NCBI GenBank assembly: GCA_033398695.1
Contig: CM065815.1
Location: 98,794,501 to 98,858,500 of the forward strand
From: Orobanche coerulescens
Lineage: Eukaryota; Streptophyta; Magnoliopsida; Lamiales; Orobanchaceae
DNA length: 64,000 bases
Direction of reading: 5' to 3'
Position numbers and translations under genes: made by a program. The notes under the pieces were generated by a model. That model ran no database searches, was not told where the DNA came from, and saw nothing but the letters and a program-made list of their open reading frames with translations. Each line of letters begins with the position of its first letter. The first letter of the stretch is position 1. Below, piece after piece: positions 23,731 to 34,241 of this stretch.

Positions 23731-26538
23731 GTTGTGTGAGAAATTCCAGGAGCTACTTCCTTTCGCCTCGTACATCATTCACTCTGAGGCGGACAAGATC
23801 AAATATTTCAGAAAGAGGTTGAAGCCTCGTATGCGGATGCAGTTGCTTAATCACAATTGCACCAATCTGGACGAATTCATTGAGAAATCTCTTACTTATG
23901 AGCTTACTGCTAAGGAGATTGCTAAGCAACAACCTTCATCTGCTCGCAAGAAGTCAAAGAATCGTAATCAGTCTGATGGCAGTCAGGCCACTTTCAATAA
24001 ACCTCGTGTGGGCTCTACTTTTTCTAAGCGGCCTCCTATGGCGCCTAGACCTGCGGAATCCCAGTCACGAGCGGCCAGTTCGGCCATTACCTATTTCAAC
24101 TGTGAAGAACAGGGTCATTTCAGCACCAAGTGTCCGAGGCAGACTGTCACGTGCCATAACTGTGGGATTGGTGGGCATAAGGCCCATTTTTGCCGAAGAG
24201 ACTCTAAACCTACTCCGGCGTCATCTCAGGCCCCGAGACATTCTGGGCCGTGCGTAATCAAAGCACTTCAACCAAGGCTGCTCAAGACGACAAGAGCAAA
24301 TAAATGCGGAGCCAAGAGCTATCAGACGGGAGCATCCGGTTCGGGGGTCGGCAAGCCCCGAATTTATGAGATGAAGAAGTCCGACGATCCAGAGGCCCGG
24401 ATGATCTCAGGTACACTCGATATTCTATCTCAACCTGTGTGTACCCTTTTTGATACTGGTGCATCACATTCATTCATTTTCAAGTCATGTTTGAGTAGAC
24501 TACGTCTGGGTAGTGCTACTAGTTGTGAGCCTTATGTCATTGGTCTACCTGATGGTAGAAGAATTATCGTGAATCGTGAGATTAAGGATTGTCCGATTCA
24601 GCTTCATGGCCGTGATTGGTTAGCAGACCTAATCGTGGTATATTTACCGAGAGACGACGTCATCTTGGGTATTGATTGGATTGATCGTCACGATGCCGTC
24701 ATTAATGTCCGTAAGCGTATGGTTACTATCGTTTCAGACGATGGGGTCGAATGTGTATTTCAGGGAGGTAATCCCAGCTGTTCCGGGGGAGTCATCAACT
24801 TGATGAAGGCAGTGAGATTGCTCAATCAGGGGTGTGTCGGTTATTGGTGCTATATGACCAAGACCGAGAAACCATCAGTAATGTTGACGGATATTCCTGT
24901 AGTGAGAGAATATGCCGATGTATTTCCAGACGAGTTACCTGGTTTGCCTCCACAGAGAGATGTGGAATTCACGATTGAGTTGGAGCCCGGTACGTCCCCT
25001 ATATCAAAGGCACCGTACCGGATGGCCCCGACCGAAATGCAGGAGTTGAAAAATCAATTAGAGGATTTGACCGAGAAGGGTTATATTCGACCGAGTGCGT
25101 CCCCGTGGGGAGCACCAGTGTTATTTGTCAAGAAGAAGGATGGTTCTTTTTGCTTGTGCATTGATTACCAGGAATTGAACCGGGTGACGATTAATAATAA
25201 GTACCCTCTACCCTGTATCGATGATATTTTGGATCAACTTCAGGAAGCTTCAGTATTTTCCAAGATCGACTTAAGATCTGGATATCATCAGTTGCGAATT
25301 CGAGAGTCGGATATCGCAAGGACAACGTTTCGAACACGCTATGGTCATTATGAGTTCGTGGTAATGCCGTTTGGATTAACTAATGCACCTGCGGTATTCA
25401 TGGAATTAATGAATCAGGTTTTCATCAACTATTTGGATCAGTTCGTGGTTGTCTTCATTGATGACATTTTGATTTATTCTCGTGACCGGGAGGAGCACGA
25501 GTTTCACCTTCATCAGGTGCTCGACGTGTTGAGACGAGAGCAACTTTATGGGAAGTTTTCCAAATGTGAGTTCTGGATGTCCGAAGTGACATTTATCGGA
25601 TATGTAATTTCATCAGACGGAGTTCGTATCGACCCTCAGAAGATGGAGGCTATCCGAGATTGGCAACCTCCGAAGAATGTTAAGGAAATCCGAAGTTTCC
25701 TCGGATTAGATGGTTATTATTGATGATTTGTGGAAGGATTTTCTAAAATCGCTCAACCTATGACGAACCTTTTACGAAAGGATAAGAAATACACATGGTC
25801 CGATGCATGTCAACAGAGTTTTGAGGAACTCAAGAGCCGGTTAATTTCAGCACCTGTCCTTTCTTTACCGCAAGGGATGGAAGGATTTGTGGTTTATAGT
25901 GATGCATCCGGACAGGGTCTCGGATGTGTACCAATGCAGAACGGGAAAGTTATTGCTTATGCTTCATGGCAATTGAGACCTTACGAGGTTAATTATCCTA
26001 CCCACGACCTGGAGCTAGCAGCCGTGGTATTCGCGTTGAAGATTTGGCGTCATTATCTTTATGGCGTTACCTGTCAGATATTCACCGATCATAAGAGTTT
26101 AAAGTATATATTTACTCAGAAGGAATTAAATATACGACAGAGACGGTGGTTGGAACTAATCAAAGATTATGATATTTAGATACTTTACCACCCGGGCAAG
26201 GCGAACATTGTCGTCGATGCCTTGAGTCGTAAGTCCGTTCAGGAGCAGATGCTTGCTCGATTAACAGTTCAGAAGGAACTTCAGCAGGAATTTCTGAGAC
26301 ACGAGATCGAGATCTGGTTATAGCGAGTACAAGGGTAACTTTATACGTTAGAGATTTCATCGCCACTTGAGGAGACGATCAGGGAGAATCAGGGTTCGGA
26401 CCCATTTTTGTTATGCATTCGAGATGATGTGACTCATGGGAAAGCCCCTGGATTTGTGGTCCATGAGGATAGACTTTTGCGATTTAAGAATCGGTTGTGC
26501 GTACCGGCGAATGACGAGTTGAAAAACTCGATTTTGAG
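23731..26538 (+). pseudogene. Truncated Tekay gag-pol, plus strand
   Basis: Opens within gag at [20 protein letters not shown] and stays in one frame for 663 codons through a zinc-knuckle pair (first knuckle has Tyr for its first Cys; second [14 protein letters not shown] is complete), protease ([10 protein letters not shown], active-site Asp present) and RT ([10 protein letters not shown]). Two adjacent TGA codons at 25721-25726 replace two Arg codons of GYYRRF; RNase H continues ([21 protein letters not shown]) to a TAG at 26177-26179; the integrase zinc region is reached at about 26410-26530 before a foldback element ends it. No LTRs or PBS are attached. Stops fit C-to-T/G-to-A decay. It is clearly related to the full element at 12490-22417 but older. 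Confidence 0.92.
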
Positions 26539-27053
26539 TAGGGGTGTTCAAAAATATCTGATATCCGATATCCGATCCGAAACATCCGAAAATCCGAAGT
26601 TCCGGATATCCCAAAATTCGGATATCCGAACTTCAGATATCCGGAACTTCGGATTCAGATATCGGATAGTAGTTTTCAGAAAAATCGGATATTCGGATAT
26701 CCGAAATATCCGAAAAATCCTAAAATTTTTATTTTTTTATATTTTAAATAATAAAAAGTATTCGGATATTCGGATATCCGATATCCATATCCGAAGTTTT
26801 TTTCGGATATTCGGATATCCGATATCCAAATCCGAATATTTTTTTCGAATATAAGGATATCCGAATAAAATTTTTATTTTTTTTCCGGATATTCGGATAT
26901 CCGATATCCGTATCCGAAATTTTGGATATCCGAAAACCGGATATCCGAAATTTCGGATACGGATATCGGATATCAAAATCTACTATCCGAATTTTCGGAT
27001 ATCCGAAATTTCGGATATCCGAAAGTCCGGATATCCGGTTTTGAACACCCCTA
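26539..27053. mobile_element. 515-bp foldback/MITE-like element with GGATATCC repeats
   Basis: It begins TAGGGGTGTTCAAAA and ends TTTTGAACACCCCTA, a perfect 15-bp terminal inverted repeat. The interior consists of GGATATCCGA/TCGGATATCC units in both directions, separated by short A/T runs, so the strand can fold in many ways. The TIR resembles those of some plant hAT-type MITEs, but no 8-bp duplication is visible; a TA on each side is the only repeat at the edges. There is no transposase ORF; Ile-Arg-Ile-Ser-Asp readings are translation of the repeat. Confidence 0.75.
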
Positions 27054-28907
27054 ATATTCAGGGCCGATCTGGTCGGGTAATTCATGTAGTCCCGAATAAG
27101 ATGTGGGGCGATCAGACGAAGTGGTTCTGGGTCGCCGGCAAGTGGAGGGCTTCTGCGAGCGACAATCCCTCGGGCGAGCTGGAGATCCCTACTGAGTTTC
27201 GGGAGAGGAATCCCGGTAAGGGTTTAGACTCTCCCTTCGTTCGGATGCATTTTGGACTGATCTAATTTGATTTCGGTTTTTCAGGTTTTCACATTCTGGC
27301 GGTCGAGGAGCTGCCTTTTGACTTCCTGGTTGTCTGGGAGCGGATAAGGAGCTTGTCGGACGACGACCTTGACGCTAACCGGATTAATAAGGAGAGTCGT
27401 TGGTTGTCGGCTCGGCTATTCCGTTTCCCGAGACATCTCTCGGTGCCAGGTATGAGCTTCTGCGACCTTCACTTTCTAGGCGATCGCCTTACTTGAGGAA
27501 AGTGTTTGACTGTTGGTCGATTGTCTTAACTGCAGAGGTTCGCTTTCCTCGCTTTTTGGAGCCCCCGCCGGAGATCGCCATGTCGAATCCTGGAGTTCTA
27601 GGCCGTCTCCGCCACAAGAGGTCGTCTCGGGCCCCACCTGTTGCATTGCCAATTATTCCGGAGGCGGAACCTCGCGTGGAGCCGATTGTGGCTGAGGAGG
27701 GAGTTCCGGAGGAGGGGCTTCGAGCGAATCGCAAGAGGCCGAGGCCGGAATAAACTTCGGTTCCTGCCCCGGCCAATGAGGTGCCGATCGCCGCGCCTCC
27801 GATCACCATTGTCGCTCCGGAGAATGAGCCGCCCTCTGCGGCTTTTATGCGGGAGATGGCGATCGCGGATGCTGAGACCCCTCGAGGGAAACCGTATTTC
27901 GGTCGGGACCCCGAGAAGGCTGAGAGGTAGATTGCATTTTTGTGTTGAAACTTGCAACTGCGTAGGAGTTGTGCTAACTTTGTTGTATTGATGTAGGATC
28001 CGTCGCAGAGATCCGTCTTGCCCGCCGATGGTCGTTGATTTCCTAGCGAGCCGATCTCCTCGCCAGTCTTGCGACATTCCTCCATACGTCAGCAAGGCTG
28101 CTTCTGCTCTGCCGAAGGCCTGGACGACCGATCTGGATGCGATCGCTCGTCAGCGATTGGGGAGTTCGATGCAGTCGCTTCGCCCTTTCTCTCAGACGGC
28201 GACCATGGCCGCCCAGTGCCGGGGAGTTCGAGGGGCGACCTTCCACTATTCGCCTGCAGGCGGATCTCGAGGCGGCTCGGAAAGAGAACGCCGAGTTTGC
28301 CGATAAGATCGTGGCGATGGAGAAGGACTCTCTGGAGGCGGCCAAGCGGGCAAGCCACGAGCTTGAGCTGGCGAAGAAGGAGACCGAGTTGTCTCGTCTG
28401 GCGGTTGACCGATTTCGGGACCAGATGCTGAATGCCGTCCGGGCGCAGAAGGTTGCTGAGGATGAGGCCGATTGCCAGAAGGTGACGATCGCTCGGTTGA
28501 CTAGCGAGCTGGCGGAGTCAAAAGAGAAGGTTGCTGCGAGGGAGGCCGAGCTCCAGGGGTCGCAACAGGCAATGGCGGAGCTGAAAGGAGAGGTAGAGGC
28601 GACCAAGGCTGATCCCTTTCAAAACTTGGAGTTTGTCAGCGAGTTCGCCTACTATCTGGCGTTCGCCGACTCGATCCGAGCAGCTAAGAAGGGAGGTTTG
28701 GAGGTCGGGCCTCTTGCCGAGAACTTCAAGGCGTACGCGTTGGAGCATCCTCTCCATTCAGCTTTCTCCTTGCCGATCTTGGACCTTGCGGACATCGGCG
28801 TGGATTTGAGCTGGTATCCGTCTCCGGCCAATCTTGCTCATCCCGACGCTCCGGAAGATGAGGGGACCGCACCGGATGCTGATGGCGAAGGCCAGGCAGG
28901 GGCCTGA
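27054..28907 (+). pseudogene. Tat antisense ORF, Transpos_gypsy-like, with three possible introns
   Basis: The protein readings include KMWGDQTKWFWVAGKW at the start, resembling the domain annotated in plants as putative gypsy-type transposon, a Pro-rich linker, VVDFLASRSPRQSCDIPP, and a C-terminal coiled coil of about 130 residues (from LQADLEAARKENAEFADK) followed by FAYYLAFADSIRAAK and an acidic tail. Three stretches have GT...AG borders and restore continuity: 27216-27284, 27450-27535 and 27927-27996, each preceded by a pyrimidine-rich or TGCAG/TGTAG acceptor. A TAA at 27751-27753 and a frame change near 28250 break it. The strand is opposite to gag. The role of such ORFs is unknown. The 5' end is truncated by the foldback element. 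A host gene is possible but less likely. Confidence 0.7.
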
Positions 28908-30134
28908 GGCACTTCATTTTTGATGTTTTAGCTTAGTTCCTTGTAATTTGTAGCTTTCTTTTGTAGCATTTAGGCCTTCGGGCGACCATGTACTCTGATC
29001 TTTCCAAGTAATGAAATGAACGTTTGAATTTCTGACTTATCACTTGAATGATTGTTATTTTTGAGTCTTTGTTTGACTTTGTACAAATGTGTGAGGAGAG
29101 ATCGTTGCGAGGGTAGTTCCAAATGAATTGATAAACTCATAAAGATAACTTTTACAACAAATTCGATCGCTGCACAACATTTGAAAAAATGACGATCTCC
29201 GTATGTGGTTGAATAGCGACGATCGTCGTATAGGTAGTCCGCACTCTTATTGCCCCTTGTTTTTATTCACTTAGCGGAAGTAAGGGGATGAAAATAATTC
29301 GTTGAGTGAGCGGTTTTCAACTTTGTCGAATCCTCGGGGACGGTCGTCCGTCTTGAGGAACCGTGCACTATCGCGGAGTTCGATGGACCGACTCCTTGAT
29401 CATGTCTTGATGCGCGAAGACATTGAGTGTCTCGTGACTCACTTTATTATGAGGGTCCTCTGTTAGGCTGCGCCTCGCCTCGTATTTAAACGAAGGGCGT
29501 GCGGTCTAGGTCTAGAGGAGTCCTTGCGCGGGCCAGCGTCGGATGATTCAACTCCACGCCCGCGGCTTGTTTAGCTCTGCTTCCACCTCGGCCCACCATG
29601 AAGATGGCGAACCTCGACGGTGTACGTTGAGACGGGGGTTGCGGCACGTCGCATTGTCCGGGTTCACCAGGTTAAATGATGAACCTTTGAGGGCGAGCGA
29701 TCGTGTCCACTGATTAATTTTGGAGGGCCCTCAGACTACGCCGGACTCGTATTTAAACGAAGGGCGGGCGATCTTGGCCCAAATGGACCTTGCATGGCCT
29801 AAGCAGTCGGTTCCATCGACCACCAGGACCATGGCTGCACTCTTCCACCTTGGATCATCATGTAGATGCCGACCTTCGACAGTGTACGTTGTGCGGGGGA
29901 GGCGATCTCGTGCCTTAGTCCATCATGTTAGATGGTGAACTGTAGATGGCGAACGAGTCCTCCAGTTTCTTAAATAAGGAGGGAGATCGGGGAGATTTCC
30001 GAGGTCTCCTTCTCTTGATTGAAGCATGTAGAGACGGTCGCCGAGGTTGATCCAGGGGTCGGCTCATATGAGCTTTCCATCCTGTTTTGTGTTCGACTCG
30101 GACGATCGTGTATAGACATTGGTAGGGGCTTTGG
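28908..30134. other. Tat region between antisense ORF and gag, no pol
   Basis: After the antisense stop there is a 3'-UTR-like stretch (TTTTGTAGCATTTAGG, then AAGTAATGAAATGAACG). From 29468 to 29900 two diverged copies of a unit share CTCGTATTTAAACGAAGGGCG (29478-29497 and 29748-29767) and follow-on phrases GCGGTCTAGG/GCGATCTTGG and ACCATGAAGATGGCGA/TCATGTAGATGCCGA. No pol coding is visible on either strand. Confidence 0.55.
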
Positions 30135-31667
30135 CTAAATCAATAAGCTGTCCAACTTGCCTTCCTCGAACAATCTCCAGAGCTGTTTGAGGAGGTCGCG
30201 ATATTGGTTGGTGCTGTGGCCGGGACTCTTATGGTAGGCACAATATTGATTGTTGTCCAGGTGACCGTGGTCCCTTATCGCCTTTGGCTTTTTGAGCTTT
30301 TCGTGCCCCTTGATGGCATAGAAAATATGTGCTGGAGTTCGGTTGAACGTATGGAGGAGATGGGCTTCCATGTCCTCGAAGGCCTTGAGATCTCCGGGTG
30401 GCTTGGCGATCGCCTTCTTTGCTTTGGCGATCGCTATATTCTGGACAGGGGGTGGCGTTTCCTCACCTAGGTGGAGGGTGAGTAGCCTTTGCCTAGCCAG
30501 AAAGTTGGCAGCTTTAGCGCGGAAGATCGCGTAAGTTGGGGGAATATCCTTGGAGAGATGTCTAAACATGGGAGAATGACCGTAGAATCCCCCCATGACC
30601 GAATAGAGAGCGAGCTCGTCACTGACGGGTTCGCCGGTGAGGATGATTTCGTCTACTCGGTCAATGTAATCTGCGTCGGTTTCGTCTTTCCCCTGCTTGA
30701 TTTTCATCACGCGGTGGGGGCCTTCTGGTCTGGCGACCTTGCTGGCGAAGTATGACGTGAAGTCATTCGCGAGTTTCTTAAAGGAGGTGATTGATCGTGG
30801 TGGTAGTGAGACGTACCACCTATGGGCCAGCTTGCCCAATGTTAACGGGAAGATCCGGCACTTGGTTGCATCAGATGCCCCACACCCAGTCATGTAGATT
30901 CGGAATTTACTCAGGTGGGTTTCGGGATCCGATCTCCCCTCATACAGAGGTGTTTTGGGAGGAGCGATCGTTGGTTGTATGGGGGCAAGCTCGATGTGGA
31001 CCGCGAGTGGCTCGGTCGGCCAGGTGATCTTTTTGCTGGCGCTTGCCCCAGTGTCCAAGAGTGCTTTCATCTCGTCGAGCTGGCGTTATATAGCGGCCAT
31101 CGCCGTGGCCTGACTGCTTGCGGCTCGGTGCTCGGAGCGGGAGCCGAGGCGATTGAGTACTGATTCCCTGACGATCGGGACGGGAGTCAGATGGCTGACC
31201 TGCGTTCGGCTGTGAGGTGGGTAGGCCGAACTCCTGGTGACGGACTCGGGTTCCGTCTTTTCGTGGTTAGAAACTGAATGCCCCGGTCGCCAGGATGGGT
31301 CGCGCCCCAAGCGATTGAATATGGATCCGTCCGGTCGTGCGAGAGCCTTTTCTCGCGAATTGGGGCTTTCTGACGATCGCTCGCTCAGTAGCCCGTTGAA
31401 TTTCCATTTTCCCATGCGGCGGACGATCGAGGGAGTTATCGACGCGCATGCTCTCCGTCGCTCCTCTAGGATGGCCATAGCCTCCTCGATCTGTTCCTCG
31501 ATTTGGAACTGATCGAGTGAGAGGTTGGGGCCATCTCTCGGATGCGGGATCGAGAGTCTCGCGTTGCTGCGGCTTCCCCCTGTCGTTGGCTGGGGTTCGG
31601 ACTGAGCCGGGATATGGTGTCCGGCGGTTCGAAGAGCGGCTTTCTTCGATGTACCGGCGGATGTCAT
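30135..31667 (-). pseudogene. Tat gag
   Basis: One frame with a single in-frame stop: TAA at 31086-31088, likely from CAA. The N-terminal part (31667-31086) is basic and Ser/Arg rich with EEQIEEAMAILEERRRA. The rest has the Tat gag core: PLYEGRSDPETHLSKFRIYM, CRIFPLTLGKLAHRWYVSL, and SFKKLANDFTSYF, then KQGKDETDADYIDRVDEI. A zinc-finger-like CAYHKSPGHSTNQY keeps Cys and two His but has Tyr for the final Cys, followed by LKQLWRLFEEGKLDSLL, the usual end of this gag domain. After 30135 no protease appears, so the deletion of pol starts at the end of gag. Confidence 0.87.
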
Positions 31668-31779
31668 GATTCTGAAGGTTTTCTTTGAAGCGCAGTGAGT
31701 GTCACTTCAAGTATATGCCCCGAGAACAGTGAGTGTTCTTCGGGACGGTAGGAATAAAAATTTGAGGGTTAGATGTGCC

Positions 31780-31797
31780 CCCCTTCCCCTAGCGCCA
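31780..31797 (-). promoter_or_regulatory. Tat primer-binding site
   Basis: The minus strand reads TGGCGCTAGGGGAAGGGG two bases inside the LTR. The TGGCGC start is shared by PBSs of Tat elements; I do not assign the tRNA. Confidence 0.65.
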
Positions 31798-31799
31798 AT

Positions 31800-32929
31800 T
31801 GTTGCTACCCAAAATATTATCCGGAGATAGATATTGCTGGAATGGATGGAATAGCAAACAAATGCAAGAGCACTTCCGTGAGAAAGATAAATAACACAAG
31901 ATTTGCCGGGGTTGTTAGTCCCGGGCTTGAATGCTCTCGCGAGATATTATTAATACTAATATTCGGGGATACAAGTACTAATGTAAGAATACAATTACAA
32001 TGAGTGTAAAGATTCTTGTTATCTTAGCTAGTGAGCGTGTAGATTGCCGGAAGAACCAGATTTGATGCTCTGCGAGTTCTTGTAACAAAGGAGATGAACA
32101 GTCGCGGTGGTGAGAGATCGACAGTCTCTCACGGCGAGTATTTAGCTGGATGCTTGGGCTCCTGGGCTTATGAATCTCTTGGAATCTGTCTAGTGGAGAC
32201 TTGCTGCCTCTGTCGATCGTCTTCTGGACGTGAGATTCGGAGAGAGAAGTCCTGAGATGGATTCCGGCGAGAAAGCAGGGAGCTTGATGGTATGTGTGTT
32301 CTATTGTATTTCTGTTGTTGATGAAATGAATTCCGAACCTTTTTCCAGTAGGAGGAGGTTCTCTATTTATAGGACTTGGATACGCCGGGCGATCGCCTTT
32401 TCTGTATTATAATAATCGGGCGATCGTCTTTTAGCACATGGGCTTGCCTCCTTAAAGTCTGCAGGAGTTGCTGGCAGTCAACTGTACGGTCCAATGGGGA
32501 GCCTGCACGCGTCCTGAGTTGCTGTCACGGGTGGTCCCACTGACAACTTTAGGCGCGCCTGCCGGTAGGTGAGGTAGGTGACAGGCTGTGGTCAATGGTC
32601 TTGTTTGTCAGCAAAAGATATTGTCTGTCAGCGGAGATCTTGTGTGTCAGCGCCTTTTGTGGATCTGCATGTGGGTGCTGTTCTGAGATCCAGTTCTCGA
32701 TGACTTTTACGGGCGATCATCTCTGCTCGGGGCGTAGGTCGACCGTCGTTAGACGGACACTAGAGTCGATCGCCAGATGCCAAAGGGCGATCGCCTTGGG
32801 AGTCGATCGCTAGGTACATGATGGTGGTCTGATATCTTCGACTTGGCGAGCTAGCCATAGTTTGACTGGAGTTGACTTGGTCGCTCGGCCTTATAGTCGA
32901 TCGCCTGTCGGGATGAATAAATATTGACA
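31800..32929 (-). repeat. Tat 5' LTR
   Basis: Inner edge TGTTGCTACCC (31800) next to the PBS; outer edge ATATTGACA (32929), giving TG...CA ends and a length of about 1.13 kb. SIRE2 gag coding begins just beyond. The TATA box (minus strand CTATAAATAG, 32363-32372) is followed on its upstream side by GGCGATCGCC at 32388-32397 and six further GCGATCG/TCGATCGC sites to 32910. The outer boundary is uncertain by a few bp since the other LTR is missing. Confidence 0.7.
32388..32910 (-). repeat. GGCGATCGCC palindromes in Tat U3
   Basis: Seven sites: 32388, about 32418, 32711, 32765, 32785, 32802 and 32897, with core CGATCG or CGATCA. The first ends 15 bp upstream of the TATA box. Spacing is looser than in the S-family and LARD arrays, and CGATCG also occurs elsewhere in this element, so the array is less distinct. 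Confidence 0.55.
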
Positions 32930-33039
32930 CAACATGACCTACAAGTGGTCTCAGAGAGGTGGTTTTAATTTCACAAATAAACATATCCATATATCTGGGC
33001 ATATATAAATTCCTCCTTATAATGGAACACATGCAGCAC

Positions 33040-33558
33040 ATGCACTCTAGATTACTTGTATTTTCTGTTGATGAATATGACCTCTGTAAAATAAGAATGC
33101 AGGCACACTTATCATCTTTTCATGATGACATGTGGAGTATAATATAAGAAGGTCCTCTCATCTACATGAAGGACAATACAGATGAAAATATTGCAGTTGG
33201 AAAGCCAAGACATATTCCCAAGACCAGATCAGAGATGACCTCCGAGGAAAGGGAGCTGGCAAACCTTGACAATCGAGCCAGAAATATCTTGTACCAAGCC
33301 TTTGATCAAGCCACCATGTTAAAGATCAAACATTGCAAAAACGCCAAAGAAACATGGTACACATTAGCAGTAATGTGTGAAGAAACAGAGCTGATCAACG
33401 AGAACTTGGAATCAACAAGTGGATTCCTATCAGATGATGATGAAATAAACAACTGTCTTATGGCCAACCTTGACAATGAAGAGGTATCATCTAAACCCAA
33501 GCTCCAGGAAGTTTCATTTCCGAATTCTCTGAAGATCTTGATCTACATAAGTATGTAA
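33040..33558 (+). pseudogene. SIRE2 gag fragment
   Basis: Reading from LVFSVDEYDLCKIRMQ through MWSII, then a TAA, then EGPLIYMKDN, KPRHIPKTRSEMTSEER, LANLDNRARNILYQAF and KNAKETWYTLAVMCEE. This is the UBN2-type gag of Ty1/Copia SIRE elements (a KPR-W-EER-LANLDNRARN block). The TAA at about 33142-33147 replaces a Glu codon. The C-terminal part (LMANLDNEEVSSKPK) is also typical. It ends at 33558 without the CCHC knuckle, which would come later, at the edge of the pol deletion. Confidence 0.8.
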
Positions 33559-34241
33559 ACTAATCAGGAGCACAGTCGAGAAAAGCCACCTGATCAGAAT
33601 AAGGAATGAAATGTTATCTGAAGCAGGCAAGAAAAGTCATCTGATCTGCAGACCACACGAGAAACCCTCTGATCAGAACCGGAAAAGAAATATCATCTGA
33701 TTAGAATCACAGATAATACATGTCACCTGATCCAAAGAACAGGGCAAGATAAGCCAATTGACCAGAAAATCAGTCAATTCATCTGACCTGAAGTGATGGA
33801 GACAAGAAAGTCACCTGACAAGGAAAAGTCATCTGACCTGAAGTAGACAAGAGGCATCTGACCTGAAGCAGACAAGAGAAGAAGCTATCTGATCAGACCA
33901 GTCAAGGGAATCTCACCTGATTAGACCAGTGAAGAAAAGTTACCTGATCAGAACAGTGAAGAAACATCGCATAAGGCGGAAAAGTTAGCTGACATCAACC
34001 ACAGGCGACATACCTTACCTGATGCAGAGCAGACAAGAAGTCAAAAAGTCAACCAGCTAAGTTTTCTATCTCTTAAATACTCAATTTTACTACATGTGGC
34101 TAAAAACACATGACCACACTACTTCCACGTCTACATCCACGATGTCCAATCAACTCCAACCGTAATTTATCAAAATTCGTACCGCCACTTACTTATTTAA
34201 TTATTAAAATTCAAAAACGTCTTTTCCACTGGGTATAAAAC
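33559..34241 (+). repeat. Degenerate repeats of CACCTGATCAGA
   Basis: About 480 bp (33560-34035) carries more than a dozen short degenerate copies of CATCTGATCAGA/CACCTGATCAGA alternating with AGACAAGA/GAAAAGTCA, in the non-coding gap before the accessory ORF. Related CTGAT/TCAGA phrases occur in SIRE LTRs. No ORF. Confidence 0.65.

Larger units (their letters stand above)
27054..32929 (-). mobile_element. Tat-lineage Ty3/Gypsy element lacking pol
   Basis: On the minus strand it has LTR (31800-32929), PBS, and gag (31667-30135). Downstream, on the opposite strand, is the antisense ORF (27054-28907) that several Tat elements carry between pol and the 3' LTR. No RT, RNase H or integrase lies between them and there is no left LTR; the element ends against the foldback element at 27053. 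It is therefore a deletion derivative or a non-autonomous form. Base composition is clearly higher in GC than that of the neighbouring SIRE copies. Confidence 0.8.

Noticed and set aside
26408..27085. ORFs with Ile-Arg-Ile-Ser-Asp repeats
   Set aside because: Translation of GGATATCCGA units in the foldback element.
27489..28606. Long minus-strand ORFs opposite the Tat antisense ORF
   Set aside because: GC-rich shadow frames; no domain, while the plus strand has the coiled coil and family blocks.
28137..28907. Host gene for a coiled-coil protein
   Set aside because: Position relative to Tat gag and the upstream Transpos_gypsy-like part fit the Tat antisense ORF better.
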